Assembly (NCBI RefSeq): GCF_013608025.1
Contig: NZ_VDLV01000020.1
Span: 222 to 64,221, forward strand
DNA length: 64,000 nt
Direction: 5' to 3'
From: Pseudomonas brassicacearum subsp. neoaurantiaca
GTDB taxonomy: Bacteria; Pseudomonadota; Gammaproteobacteria; Pseudomonadales; Pseudomonadaceae
Part shown: one piece after another, positions 24,858-33,560 of the stretch
Layout: each line of letters starts with the position of its first letter
How positions within the stretch are numbered: position 1 is the first letter of the stretch
Position numbers and translations under genes: made by a program
The notes under the pieces: model-generated
What the model saw: only the letters and a program-made list of their open reading frames with translations
Told to the model about the DNA's origin: nothing
Database searches by the model: none

Positions 24858-25758
24858 AGAACTCGGCTCCGAGGCAGAGAATCAGCAGCCATAACCATAC
24901 GCCGCGCTGCACCAATTGCCAGCCGCGATCAATGGAATCGGCACTGGCCGGCACGCCTTCGCCCAACGGCGGACGCAGATGCAGTTCGCCGTGATACACC
25001 GCCGCGCCGCCCAGTTCCACGCCCAGCGCACCAGCGCCAGCGGCCATCACCGGCCCGGCGTTGGGGCTGTCCCAGGTCGGCCCCTGGGTTCGCCAGCATT
25101 TGAGCGCCAGGCGGGTCTTGCCGAGGACGGCGTAGGTCAACGCCACCAAGCGCGCGGGAATATAGTTGAGCACATCATCGATCTTTGCCGCCGCCCAGCC
25201 AAACCGCTCGAAGCGCTCGTTGCGATAGCCCCACATGGCGTCGAGGGTATTGCTCAAGCGGTACAGCACCACGCCGGGCGCACCGGCCACCGCGAACCAG
25301 AACAACGCCGCAAACACCGCATCGCTGCCGTTTTCCAGCACCGACTCGGTGGCGGCACGGGCGACAGCGGTTTCGTCCAATTCTGCCGTCTGGCGACTGA
25401 CCAGATAACTGACCCGCTGGCGCGCCTCGTCCAGATCGCCACGGCGTAACGCCCTGGCCACCGGCTCAACATGCTCGCCGAGGCTGCGCAAACCGAGGGC
25501 GCAGTACAACGCGAGAATGTCCACCAGCCAGCCCACCAATGGCGCCCAGGACAACGCCGTGGCCAGCAGCGTCAAGGGCAGCACGGCGATGATCCACGCG
25601 GTGACACCGTGACTGCGCCAGCCACGCCCACCGGAATTGAAGCGTTGTTCGATGCGATTGGCAAAAGCCCCGAATGCCACCAGCGGATGCCCGCGCCGGG
25701 GCTCGCCCAGCAGAGCATCCAACGCCACCGCGGCGGCGCTGAGCAACGCTACGCTCAT
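24850..25758 (-). CDS. cbiB: Adenosylcobinamide-phosphate synthase
   Basis: A 302-residue membrane protein of the CbiB/CobD family. Markers are [21 protein letters not shown] at the N-terminus, [23 protein letters not shown] in the middle, and [22 protein letters not shown]. It attaches the aminopropanol arm to adenosylcobyric acid. It overlaps bluB by four bases and the threonine-phosphate decarboxylase by eight, which supports coordinated synthesis of the linker-making pair. Confidence 0.94.
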   Translation of the reverse strand: MSVALLSAAAVALDALLGEPRRGHPLVAFGAFANRIEQRFNSGGRGWRSHGVTAWIIAVLPLTLLATALSWAPLVGWLVDILALYCALGLRSLGEHVEPVARALRRGDLDEARQRVSYLVSRQTAELDETAVARAATESVLENGSDAVFAALFWFAVAGAPGVVLYRLSNTLDAMWGYRNERFERFGWAAAKIDDVLNYIPARLVALTYAVLGKTRLALKCWRTQGPTWDSPNAGPVMAAGAGALGVELGGAAVYHGELHLRPPLGEGVPASADSIDRGWQLVQRGVWLWLLILCLGAEFYA

Positions 25759-26405
25759 GGGCGCACTCCCCAGCGGTTTTCATAAAGCAGTTCATTGAGC
25801 GGACGCGGTTGCGCCCAGCCTTCCAGGGCAAGCATCGGCGCAGGATAAAAGCCCTCGACCGGCCCGAGGCACAAGATCGCCAGCGGTTTTGCCCCGGCGG
25901 GCAGGCCCAGCAGATCGGCCAGGGCCTGAGGCTCGAACAACGACACCCAGCCCATTCCCAGCCCTTCGACACGCGCCGCCAACCACAGATTCTGGATGGC
26001 GCAGGACAGCGAGGCCAAATCCATTTCCGGCAAAGTCCGACGGCCGAAAATGTGCCGCTCGCGATCATCCATCAAAGCCGCTACTAGAACTTCGGCACAG
26101 TCGTGGATGCCTTCGACCTTGAGTTTCATGAATTCGTCGCTGCGCTCGCCCAGGGCTTCGGCGGTGCGGACGCGCTCTTCTTCCACCAGATGCTGGATTT
26201 CGCCGCGCAAGGCGCGATTGCTGATGCGAATGAATCGCCACGGTTGCATGAGCCCGACGCTGGGCGCCTGGTGTGCGGCTTCCAGCAGGCGACGCAGCAA
26301 TTGCGGCTCGACGGTGCCGCCGCTGAAATGGCGCATGTCGCGGCGTTCGGCGATGGCCCGGTAGACGGCTTCGCGTTCGGCCTGGGAAAACGTGGTGTCT
26401 GTCAT
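25755..26405 (-). CDS. bluB: 5,6-dimethylbenzimidazole synthase
   Basis: A 216-residue flavin enzyme of the nitroreductase fold that breaks down reduced FMN with oxygen to give the lower ligand of B12. [12 protein letters not shown] near the N-terminus and [15 protein letters not shown] are BluB hallmarks. The start at 26405 follows the family N-terminus; an upstream frame to 26465 runs through a REPIN and is rejected. Its ATG overlaps the stop of cobB in ATGA. That overlap exists only because cobB reads through a REPIN to reach this point. Confidence 0.95.
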   Translation of the reverse strand: MTDTTFSQAEREAVYRAIAERRDMRHFSGGTVEPQLLRRLLEAAHQAPSVGLMQPWRFIRISNRALRGEIQHLVEEERVRTAEALGERSDEFMKLKVEGIHDCAEVLVAALMDDRERHIFGRRTLPEMDLASLSCAIQNLWLAARVEGLGMGWVSLFEPQALADLLGLPAGAKPLAILCLGPVEGFYPAPMLALEGWAQPRPLNELLYENRWGVRP

Positions 26406-27814
26406 GGCCGATTCGCGAGCAGGCTCGCTCCCACATTGGCAGGCGTCGTACCAGAGATCACGCAATCCCCTGTGGGAGCGAGCTTGCTCGCGATAGCGGC
26501 CCCGAGATCAGGCGCAAACAACGCGGCAATCGCCCTCGGGTTGGACGGAAAATAGAAATGCACGTAGGAAGCCGTCATCCGCCCTTGTCGGAAAACCGCC
26601 TCCGCCCCTCGCCCGCCATTCGGGCTGTGCCCACGGGCAATCGGTTCAAGCTCGGTATGAGTCAGTGAATGATGGTAGGTATGCCCGCGCAGGGAACCTT
26701 CCGGCAAATCTACCGATTGCAACGCGAGGGCCGCCAGGCGCTTCTGCATCTGCGCATCCCCGGCCAGCAAACCCAGCAGTTCGGCGCGGACGCCCTCGAC
26801 GTCGGTCAACGAATCAAGCAGGTAGAGCATGCCGCCGCATTCGGCGAGCAGCGGTTTGCCGGCCGCATGGTGGGCACGGATCGCTGCCAGCATCGGCGCG
26901 TTTTGCGCCAGGGCGACGTGGTGCAGTTCGGGATAACCGCCAGGCAGGTAAAGACTGTCCGCCTCGGGCAATTGGGTATCGTGAATGGGTGAGAAGAAAC
27001 GCAACTGCGCGCCCATGGCCCGCAGCAGATCGAGGCTCGCGCCGTAAGTGAAGGCAAACGCCTCATCCCTGGCGACAGCGATGCGCACACCCTCAAGCCA
27101 CGGCTCAACAACGGTCACCTCCGGAGCCGCGAACTCAACGCTGGGCGGCAAGGCCACTTCACAACTGCTGGCCAACGCCTCGGCGGCCGCATCCAGGCGA
27201 ACGTCCAGGTCGTTCAACTCACTGGCCTGGACCAGCCCAAGATGACGGCTTGGCAACTCGATGCCGGTTTCCCGGGACAACGCGCCATACCAACGCAAGC
27301 CCTCGGTCAGGCTGCCTTCGAGCAATTGCGCGTGACGCAAGGTCCCGACCCGGTTGGCCAAGACCCCGGCGAACGGCAGGTCCGGTTGATAACGCGCCAG
27401 GCCCAAGGCCAGGGCGCCGAAGGTCTGGGCCATGGCGGTGCCGTCGATCACGGCGAGGACCGGCACGCCGAAATGCCGCGCCAGGTCGGCACTGGACGGC
27501 GTGCCGTCGAACAATCCCATCACCCCTTCGATCAGGATCAGGTCCGCTTCGGCGGCGGCTTCCCACAACAGTCGGCGACTTTCCTGTTCGCCGACCATCC
27601 ACATGTCCAATTGATAGACCGGCGCGCCACTGGCTCGCTCAAGGATCATCGGGTCGAGGAAATCCGGGCCGCACTTGAACACCCGCACCTTGCGCCCCTG
27701 GTTGCGATGCAACCGTGCCAGGGCGGCGGTGACGGTGGTCTTGCCCTGGCCCGAAGCCGGGGCGGCAATCAGCACCGCCGGACAGTGGCGACTGGTCATC
27801 GGCACATCGCTCAC
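26402..27814 (-). CDS. cobB: Cobyrinate a,c-diamide synthase with a REPIN-encoded C-terminus
   Basis: A 470-residue enzyme that amidates side chains a and c of hydrogenobyrinic or cobyrinic acid. The P-loop is APASGQGKTTVTAAL; the amidotransferase Cys lies in KPLLAECGGMLYLLD. The recognisable family sequence ends around YFPSNPRAIAALF (approx. residue 434). The last 30 or so residues (approx. 439-468) are translated from a REPIN (26411-26500) in which both arms stay in frame. The GTG start at 27814 overlaps the cobO stop; an in-frame ATG at 27799 is an alternative. The added tail is probably unstructured and tolerated. Confidence 0.93.
   Translation of the reverse strand: MSDVPMTSRHCPAVLIAAPASGQGKTTVTAALARLHRNQGRKVRVFKCGPDFLDPMILERASGAPVYQLDMWMVGEQESRRLLWEAAAEADLILIEGVMGLFDGTPSSADLARHFGVPVLAVIDGTAMAQTFGALALGLARYQPDLPFAGVLANRVGTLRHAQLLEGSLTEGLRWYGALSRETGIELPSRHLGLVQASELNDLDVRLDAAAEALASSCEVALPPSVEFAAPEVTVVEPWLEGVRIAVARDEAFAFTYGASLDLLRAMGAQLRFFSPIHDTQLPEADSLYLPGGYPELHHVALAQNAPMLAAIRAHHAAGKPLLAECGGMLYLLDSLTDVEGVRAELLGLLAGDAQMQKRLAALALQSVDLPEGSLRGHTYHHSLTHTELEPIARGHSPNGGRGAEAVFRQGRMTASYVHFYFPSNPRAIAALFAPDLGAAIASKLAPTGDCVISGTTPANVGASLLANRP
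26411..26500. repeat. REPIN, family A, inward arms, inside the cobB coding region
   Basis: Arms at 26411-26435 and 26470-26500 lie within the reading frame of cobB and are translated as ASKLAPT- and GASLLAN-type peptides. The element sits just before the cobB stop and the bluB start, so the RNA hairpin would be next to the bluB ribosome site. Confidence 0.92.
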
Positions 27815-28422
27815 AGCTCGACGCCTTTCTGCGCCTTGATGCCGGCCTGGAACGCATGCTTGATCATGCCCATTTCAGTCACGGTATCGGCCAACTCGAT
27901 CATCTCGGGCTTGGCGCCGCGACCGGTCACCACCACATGCTGCATTGGCGGGCGTGCTTGCAGATCGCTCAGGATCTGATCGAGGTCGAGATAGCCGTGC
28001 TTGAGGGCAATGTTCAATTCGTCTAGTACCACCAGCCCGATCGATGGATCGCTGAGCAACTGGCGCGACACGGCCCAGGCCGCTTCGGCGGCGGCGATGT
28101 CACGCTGGCGGTCCTGGGTTTCCCAGGTGAAACCTTCGCCCATGACATGAAAACGCACCTGCTCGGGGAAGCGGCGGAAGAACAGTTCCTCGCCGGTGCT
28201 GTTGCGCCCCTTGATGAACTGCACCACACCGCATTGCATGCCGTGGCCCATGGCCCGGGCCAGCATGCCGAATGCCGAACTGCTCTTGCCCTTGCCGTTG
28301 CCGGTCAGCACCAGCAGCAGGCCGCATTCGTTCGGCGAGTTGGCGATGCGCTCGTCAATCACGGCTTTCTTGCGCAGCATGCGCGCCAGGTGGCGTTCGT
28401 CGCGATCAGGCGTGTCGGTCAT
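27811..28422 (-). CDS. cobO: Cob(I)yrinic acid a,c-diamide adenosyltransferase
   Basis: A 203-residue P-loop enzyme that adds the upper 5-deoxyadenosyl ligand. LLLVLTGNGKGKSSSAFGMLARA is the CobA/CobO Walker A region (approx. residues 36-58). The ATG at 28422 has GGAGAG about eight bases upstream; the open frame continues to 28584 but that part is the cobalamin riboswitch. It is the first gene of the operon, directly under riboswitch control. Confidence 0.96.
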   Translation of the reverse strand: MTDTPDRDERHLARMLRKKAVIDERIANSPNECGLLLVLTGNGKGKSSSAFGMLARAMGHGMQCGVVQFIKGRNSTGEELFFRRFPEQVRFHVMGEGFTWETQDRQRDIAAAEAAWAVSRQLLSDPSIGLVVLDELNIALKHGYLDLDQILSDLQARPPMQHVVVTGRGAKPEMIELADTVTEMGMIKHAFQAGIKAQKGVEL

Positions 28423-28462
28423 GGGGGAGCTCTCCGTTGGGACTGGATAACGGCGGGCGGGC

Positions 28463-28508
28463 AAAAAAAAGACGGCAATGAGCCTGGCATCGCCCACCGT
28501 GATGCCGT
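28463..28508 (-). terminator. Intrinsic terminator / expression platform of the cobalamin riboswitch
   Basis: On the minus strand ACGGCA (28508-28503) pairs with TGCCGT (28477-28472), enclosing an inner GGCATC/GATGCC stem, and is followed by eight T (28470-28463). It lies between the aptamer and cobO, so B12 binding probably promotes premature termination. Confidence 0.75.
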
Positions 28509-28509
28509 T

Positions 28510-28712
28510 GGATGAATCAGGCCGGTCTCCGGGCTCATGAGCGGCATAACGCCTGGCTACGCGCCTTCCCATGTCATCGGACACAGTGGCCTATACGCAG
28601 CGTTGACTCATTTACCGTTGCGGGGGCAGCGCCGGGTTTGCATGCGCGCACCGGCTTCCCTGTTTCACCCTATCGGCCATTGCCATAGAGCACCTGAAAC
28701 AAGCCGCGAAGG
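28510..28712 (-). promoter_or_regulatory. Cobalamin riboswitch
   Basis: Reading the minus strand, the conserved B12 box GCGCTGCCCCCGCAACGGTA lies at 28632-28613. It is preceded by GGTGAAACAGGGAAGCCGGTG and followed by GCCACTGTGTC...CATGGGAAGGCG and ATGAGCCCGGAGACCGGCC, in the order of the standard aptamer. It controls the ten-gene cobalamin operon starting with cobO. Outer boundaries are approximate. Confidence 0.95.
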
Positions 28713-28871
28713 TTAGAGGGTTGGGGGTGGAGCGTCAATTAAAGCCGCGACTGCCAAAGTCCCGGACATTGGCCCGGATCAATAAACTGACGTCAATCTT
28801 GTGTGATGCTGCGGCAAGTGATATCAAAGAGACATCATTACCCGATATCACAAGAACAAGAGGGCAAACGC

Positions 28872-29456
28872 ATGCAAGGCATGATCATCAGCAATCCGAA
28901 GCTGGAATTCCTGCGCCCGGTGTTGGAACGCTGGTTCGACTGTATCGACCGCTACAACGCCGTGCGCGGCGATAACGACACACCTTATTGGCACGATGAA
29001 AAAGCCAACCTCGGGTTGCTGTCGGCCGCCGCCTGGATGGCTGAAATGGTCACGCTGCAGGACGCGTCCACGCGCAAACAGAACGAAGAAGGCGAACGCA
29101 ACGCCCGCGCCGACCTGTTGATTGCCAGTACTGATGAACGCGCCTTCATCCAGGCGACCCAACGCTGGCCGAAGGTCAACAACCTGAACCTGACCCAACC
29201 CTTGCTGGAGGCCACCAGCGACGCCAAGCGCATCAGTTATGCCAGCGACTTGAGGCTCGGCTGCCTGTTCGTCGCCCCGCAAAAAGCCCAGCAGAGCACC
29301 ACGCCCGAAGAGCTGCAGGACATGATCGATGATCTGCAAAAGGAAAACACCTGCGCCGTGGCTTGGTATTTCCCTTATGCCTATCGCAAGCTGCGCAACG
29401 AAACCGGGCACTATCATCCTGGCATCGCGGTGCTGTTCAAGCAGGCTCATGGTTAA
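28872..29456 (+). CDS. Conserved-looking cytoplasmic protein of unknown function, 194 residues
   Basis: A soluble protein without signal peptide or membrane segment. It starts MQGMIISNPKLEFLRPVLER; the ATG at 28872 is preferred over the earlier frame (from 28803) because AAGAGGG precedes it by about eight bases, and MIISN at 28881 is another option. The middle contains LGLLSAAAWMAEMVTLQD and a polar DLLIASTDERAFIQATQRWP segment, and the C-terminus is NETGHYHPGIAVLFKQ. It is monocistronic and divergent from the cobalamin operon. I recognise no domain and give no function. Confidence 0.8.
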   Translation: MQGMIISNPKLEFLRPVLERWFDCIDRYNAVRGDNDTPYWHDEKANLGLLSAAAWMAEMVTLQDASTRKQNEEGERNARADLLIASTDERAFIQATQRWPKVNNLNLTQPLLEATSDAKRISYASDLRLGCLFVAPQKAQQSTTPEELQDMIDDLQKENTCAVAWYFPYAYRKLRNETGHYHPGIAVLFKQAHG

Positions 29457-29471
29457 CGCCACACAAAAAAC

Positions 29472-29560
29472 TGTGGGAGCGAGCTTGCTCGCGATGGCGG
29501 GTTATCAGTTGCGTCAGGGTCGTCTGACACACCGCTATCGCGAGCAAGCTCGCTCCCACA
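29472..29560. repeat. REPIN, family A, outward arms
   Basis: TGTGGGAGCGAGCTTGCTCG and its inverse flank a spacer of about 35 bases, with GTGGGAG ends outermost. It lies 15 bases after the stop of the 194-residue protein gene. Confidence 0.92.
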
Positions 29561-29652
29561 AGGATCGCTTGGCTGAATGACCACCCACCGTTGAACCATC
29601 CCACGTCTACGCTTCTCTATGAATAACACCATGCATTCATAGGGAAGCCCGC

Positions 29653-30963
29653 ATGCTCAAGCCATCTCACCTGTTGATCGTCGCCCTTGCTACCGGGCTA
29701 GTCGCTTGTGGCGAATCTTCCACGCTGCAGGTTTCCGACGGGATCGGCCCGTCGCCGAAACTGCCCGAGCCGAACAAGACCTTGATCCCCACGGTGAATA
29801 TCGCCGAAGCCGTCGGCTGGCCGGACGGCGCCAAGCCGACCCCGGCCCAAGGCCTGAAGGTGGCGGCATTCGCCGAGGGGCTGGATCATCCACGCTGGCT
29901 TTACGTCCTGCCCAATGGCGACGTACTGGTGGCGGAAACCAACGCACCACCCAAGCCCGACGATGCCAAGGGCATTCGTGGCTGGGTCATGAAAAAAGTC
30001 ATGGGGCGCGCCGGCGCTGGGGTGCCAAGCCCCAACCGCATCACCTTGCTGCGCGACGCCAATCATGACGGCATTGCGGAAACGCGGACGATCTTCCTGG
30101 AGAATCTCAACTCACCGTTCGGCATGACACTGGTAGGCAATGACCTGTATGTGGCCGACACCGACCGGTTGATCCGCTTCCCTTATAAGGAAGGCAACAC
30201 GAAGATCACGGCACAGCCGACCAAAGTGGTCGATTTGCCGGGCGGCACGCTCAACCATCACTGGACCAAGAACGTGATCGCCAGCCGGGACGGCAGCAAG
30301 CTGTACGTCACCACAGGCTCGAACAGCAACGTTGCGGAAAATGGCATGGAGGCGGAAGAAGGTCGCGCGGCGATCTGGGAAGTGGACCGGGCCACTGGTG
30401 CTCATCGCATCTTCGCCTCGGGCTTGCGCAACCCCAACGGCCTCGCATGGGAGCCCCGCAGCGGCGCGTTGTGGACGGCGGTAAACGAACGGGACGAGAT
30501 TGGCAGCGACCTGGTGCCTGACTACATCACCTCGGTGAAGGACGGCGGCTTCTACGGCTGGCCCTACAGTTACTACGGGCAGCACGTGGACATCCGGGTC
30601 GAACCACAAGACCCCGAGCTGGTGGCCAAGGCTATCGCCCCCGATTATGCCGTCGGCCCCCACACTGCTTCATTGGGCCTGACCTTCGCCGAAGGCAGCA
30701 CCCTGCCCGCGCCCTTCACCGAAGGGGCCTTCGTCGGGCAACACGGTTCCTGGAACCGCAAGCCCCACAGTGGCTACAAAGTGATCTTCGTTCCTTTCAG
30801 CGCAGGCAAACCGGTGGGGCAATCGGTGGATGTGCTGACGGGTTTTCTCAATGCAGACGAAAAAGCCCAGGGCCGGCCGGTGGGCGTGGTGATAGATAAA
30901 CAAGGTGGGTTGTTGGTGGCGGATGACGTGGGGAACAAGGTCTGGCGGGTGTCGGCCAAATGA
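29653..30963 (+). CDS. Sorbosone/PQQ-type sugar dehydrogenase lipoprotein
   Basis: A 436-residue protein with a lipobox (LVAC, Cys19). The soluble beta-propeller resembles L-sorbosone dehydrogenase and glucose/sorbosone dehydrogenases: [23 protein letters not shown], the block [34 protein letters not shown], and [19 protein letters not shown]. Such enzymes oxidise sugars with PQQ at the periplasmic face of a membrane; the true substrate is unknown. It is monocistronic and followed by a REPIN. Confidence 0.9.
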   Translation: MLKPSHLLIVALATGLVACGESSTLQVSDGIGPSPKLPEPNKTLIPTVNIAEAVGWPDGAKPTPAQGLKVAAFAEGLDHPRWLYVLPNGDVLVAETNAPPKPDDAKGIRGWVMKKVMGRAGAGVPSPNRITLLRDANHDGIAETRTIFLENLNSPFGMTLVGNDLYVADTDRLIRFPYKEGNTKITAQPTKVVDLPGGTLNHHWTKNVIASRDGSKLYVTTGSNSNVAENGMEAEEGRAAIWEVDRATGAHRIFASGLRNPNGLAWEPRSGALWTAVNERDEIGSDLVPDYITSVKDGGFYGWPYSYYGQHVDIRVEPQDPELVAKAIAPDYAVGPHTASLGLTFAEGSTLPAPFTEGAFVGQHGSWNRKPHSGYKVIFVPFSAGKPVGQSVDVLTGFLNADEKAQGRPVGVVIDKQGGLLVADDVGNKVWRVSAK

Positions 30964-30989
30964 CCATCACTAAAGACTTGTGATATCCC

Positions 30990-31099
30990 TGTGGCGAGGG
31001 AGCTTGCTCCCGCTGGGACGGTCCAACACTTCGGGCGAAGCGGCCCCAAGCTTTTGGCGGTTGCTTCGCAACCGAGCGGGAGCAAGCTCCCTCGCCACA
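30990..31099. repeat. REPIN, family C, outward arms
   Basis: TGTGGCGAGGGAGCTTGCTC and its inverse GAGCAAGCTCCCTCGCCACA form the outer stem, with CGCTGGG/CGAGCGGG toward the loop. It lies between the convergent sorbosone-dehydrogenase and NlpC/P60 genes. Confidence 0.92.
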
Positions 31100-31116
31100 A
31101 AAGCCCATCAGCAAAC

Positions 31117-31650
31117 CTATGGATTACGCGCCAGATGCTCCGGCTGCAATACGCGTTTGGCGCCCAGGTAGGCTTTCTGCCAATAGGCCTTGGACAGACT
31201 GTCGAGCTTGACCGTCCCGCCCGTCGCCGGCGCATGGACGAAACGCCCTTCCCCCACGTAGATCCCGGCGTGGCTGACCTGGGAGCCGCCATTGGTGGCG
31301 AAGAAAACCAGGTCGCCCGTTTCCAACGCATCCTTGCCGACCTCCGGCGCACGCATGCTGATCATCTCCCGAGTCGAACGCGGCAGGGAAATACCAGCGG
31401 CGTCACGGTAGACGTAGCCGATCAAGCCACTGCAATCAAAACCTGAATCTGGCGTGTTGCCACCCCAGCGATAAGGTGTTCCCACGAGCCCCAGCGCCCG
31501 GAAGAGCACGTCTTCAGCGGCCGGAGACGAAGGTTGGGAGGGAGCGAATACCACCGGAGCCCGCACTGGCGCGGGTGGCGGAGTGCGACTGGCACATGCG
31601 CTGAGCAGCGCGGCAAGGAGCATGAGAGCGAGGCGGGCCGACGTCGACAT
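31117..31650 (-). CDS. NlpC/P60 (C40) peptidoglycan peptidase lipoprotein 1
   Basis: A 177-residue lipoprotein (lipobox LLSAC, Cys19) with one NlpC/P60 domain. The catalytic triad is visible: Cys in FDCSGLIGYVYRD, His in VSHAGIYVGEG, and a third His in RFVHAPATG. These enzymes cut gamma-D-glutamyl-diaminopimelate bonds in cell-wall stem peptides. The start at 31650 begins the signal peptide. A close relative lies 165 bases upstream on the same strand, with 208 residues, so the pair probably arose by tandem duplication. Confidence 0.92.
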   Translation of the reverse strand: MSTSARLALMLLAALLSACASRTPPPAPVRAPVVFAPSQPSSPAAEDVLFRALGLVGTPYRWGGNTPDSGFDCSGLIGYVYRDAAGISLPRSTREMISMRAPEVGKDALETGDLVFFATNGGSQVSHAGIYVGEGRFVHAPATGGTVKLDSLSKAYWQKAYLGAKRVLQPEHLARNP

Positions 31651-31815
31651 ATGCAGAACAATCCTGATCTGGATGCGGCTTTTCTGCCGTGGAGATGGAA
31701 ACAAATCCGCCCGCGTAGTACGCAGGCGGATTGCCATCAATCAATGATCAAGGATTCTAGCGGCTATGGGGCAAACTTCAAGTAAGACTTTAAGTTTGCC
31801 CTACAAACTGTGCGC

Positions 31816-32442
31816 TTACTTGCGAGCCGTGACCACGGTCGGCGCCATGGCGAGGGCGCGCTTGGCTTCAAGGAAGGTCTTGCTCCAGTAGCTGTCGCCC
31901 AGGCTGTCGATTCGCACCCCACCGCTGCGGCGGCTGCTGGAGTGGATGAACTGGTTGTCGCCCAGGTAGATACCGGCGTGACTGACGCGACCGCGACGAC
32001 CGTTGGTGCTGAAGAACAGCAGGTCACCGGGTTCCAGCTGATTGCGTGCAACCAGTGGGGCGTTCACGTTGATCATTTCGCGAGTGGAACGCGGCAGGTT
32101 CATGCCGGCCTCTTCGCGGAACAGATAACCGATGAAACCGCTGCAATCGAAGCCGGCTTCAGATGTACCGCCAAAACGATAACGAGTGCCGATCAAGGAC
32201 ATGCCGCGCTCCAGGATACTGTCTGCCAGCACTGGAAGCTGATAAGGCTTGCTGCCGGCGAACTCTGCCAGCTCTTTATCGGTGGCCATTTCTTCCTGGA
32301 ACGCAACGGAGGAAGACTGGGCGGTTACGGAATTCTTGACCTGTGCTTGTGGCGCTTGCTGGGACACTGGGGAGTGGGCAGCGCAACCGAACAACAGGGT
32401 AACGAGTGCGAGAGGCACGAGGGGTGCGAAGCGATTTAGCAT
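31816..32442 (-). CDS. NlpC/P60 (C40) peptidoglycan peptidase lipoprotein 2
   Basis: A 208-residue lipoprotein with lipobox LLFGC (Cys20). The NlpC/P60 domain contains the Cys of FDCSGFIGYLFREE, the His of VSHAGIYLGDNQFIH, and the shared block LPRSTREMINVNAP found in the neighbour. Before the domain is a linker of about 60 residues that the neighbour lacks. ATG at 32442 gives a good signal peptide; a GTG two codons upstream (32448) is also open. The expected activity is periplasmic D,L-endopeptidase. Confidence 0.92.
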   Translation of the reverse strand: MLNRFAPLVPLALVTLLFGCAAHSPVSQQAPQAQVKNSVTAQSSSVAFQEEMATDKELAEFAGSKPYQLPVLADSILERGMSLIGTRYRFGGTSEAGFDCSGFIGYLFREEAGMNLPRSTREMINVNAPLVARNQLEPGDLLFFSTNGRRGRVSHAGIYLGDNQFIHSSSRRSGGVRIDSLGDSYWSKTFLEAKRALAMAPTVVTARK

Positions 32443-32575
32443 GGGCACGACCGTGGCTGGAGTAGTAAAGATGGCGAGACTATGCCTTCTATCGTCCTCA
32501 TTTGCAAATTCAATCGATGCAAATGTGACTTCTCGGTTTTACGTTTACATCTAAGCGCTTAAGCCCATTTTGAAC

Positions 32576-32665
32576 TGTGGCGAGGGAGCTTGCTCCCGCT
32601 GGGCTGCGCAGCGGCCCCTTTTTTGAGCGCTTCGCACTCAAGCGGGAGCAAGCTCCCTCGCCACA
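32576..32665. repeat. REPIN, family C, outward arms
   Basis: Same outer stem as the element at 30990 but a shorter interior. It lies between the hda stop (32687) and the second NlpC/P60 gene's promoter region on the minus strand. Confidence 0.92.
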
Positions 32666-32686
32666 AAACACCTCGCCAAAATTTTT

Positions 32687-33391
32687 TTACCAGCCCAAGG
32701 TTTCTTTCAAAAAAGGAATCGTCAGCTTGCGCTGGGCCTGGAGGGAGGCCTGGTCGAGGCGTTCGAGCAGCTCGAACAAAGCGCTCATGCTGCGGGTGCC
32801 ACGGGTGAGAATGAAATGCCCGACCTCATCGGTCAGGTGCAAGCCACGGCGGGAAGCGCGCAGTTGCAGCGCCCGCAGCTTGTCTTCATCGGAGAGCGGG
32901 CGCATCTGGAAAATCAGCGCCAGGGTCAGGCGGGACTTCAAGTCAGCCAGTTTCACCGGCAGCTCTCGCGGCGACGTCGATGCAGCGATCAACAAGCGCC
33001 GCCCACTGTCGCGCAACCGGTTGAACAGGTGGAACAGTGCTTCTTCCCAATCAGCCTTGCCGGCCACGGCCTGGAGATCGTCCAGGCAGACCAGTTCGTA
33101 TTGTTCAAGGTTGTCGAGAATTTCAACGCCACGATCGAGCAGTTCCGCCAGTGGCAGGTACACCGCCGGCTCGCCCAGTTGTTCGAATCGCAGGCACGCG
33201 GCCTGCAGAAGATGCGTGCGCCCTACTCCATCCTTGCCCCACAGGTAGATCAGGCTCTCCGTCCAGCCGGCGTCGGCTTCGCAAAGCCGCTCGACATAGC
33301 CGAGTGCAGCGGCATTGGCGCCTGGATAGTAGTTGATGAAGGTGGCGTCATCACGCAGACGCACACCAAGGGGCAGCTGAATCGGTTTCAT
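32687..33391 (-). CDS. hda: DnaA regulatory inactivator Hda
   Basis: A 234-residue AAA+ protein related to DnaA domain III. The P-loop region is YLWGKDGVGRTHLLQAACL; LVCLDDLQAVAGKADWEEALFHLFNRL is the Walker B and following block. RDSGRRLLIAASTSPRELPVKLADLKSRL leads into the sensor region. The N-terminal MKPIQLPLGVRLRDDATF matches the clamp-binding start of Hda (QLPLGV). It stimulates hydrolysis of DnaA-bound ATP after initiation, together with the beta clamp. Confidence 0.95.
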   Translation of the reverse strand: MKPIQLPLGVRLRDDATFINYYPGANAAALGYVERLCEADAGWTESLIYLWGKDGVGRTHLLQAACLRFEQLGEPAVYLPLAELLDRGVEILDNLEQYELVCLDDLQAVAGKADWEEALFHLFNRLRDSGRRLLIAASTSPRELPVKLADLKSRLTLALIFQMRPLSDEDKLRALQLRASRRGLHLTDEVGHFILTRGTRSMSALFELLERLDQASLQAQRKLTIPFLKETLGW

Positions 33392-33512
33392 GCTGACTGA
33401 ACAGTTCCAAAGGAACCATTAGTGGCCTCTGTGTAAAGTTCGCAAAGTTTATACCCGTGACGCGGACCGCACAATGCGCCGGACCACGAGCAAAATCAAA
33501 GGTTTGCAGCGA

Positions 33513-33557
33513 CAAGGGCGCGCAGCGTCAGTTTCCCTGACACCTCGCGCGCCCTTG
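33513..33557. terminator. Long hairpin after the AI-2E transporter gene
   Basis: CAAGGGCGCG (33513-33522) and its inverse CGCGCCCTTG (33548-33557) enclose a GTCAG-TTTCC-CTGAC inner stem. It lies directly downstream of the minus-strand transporter stop. No T run follows, so termination is inferred from strength and position. Confidence 0.6.
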
Positions 33558-33560
33558 GCC

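Noticed and set aside
28423..28584. Upstream extension of cobO
   Set aside because: This frame is the cobalamin riboswitch and its terminator, not protein.
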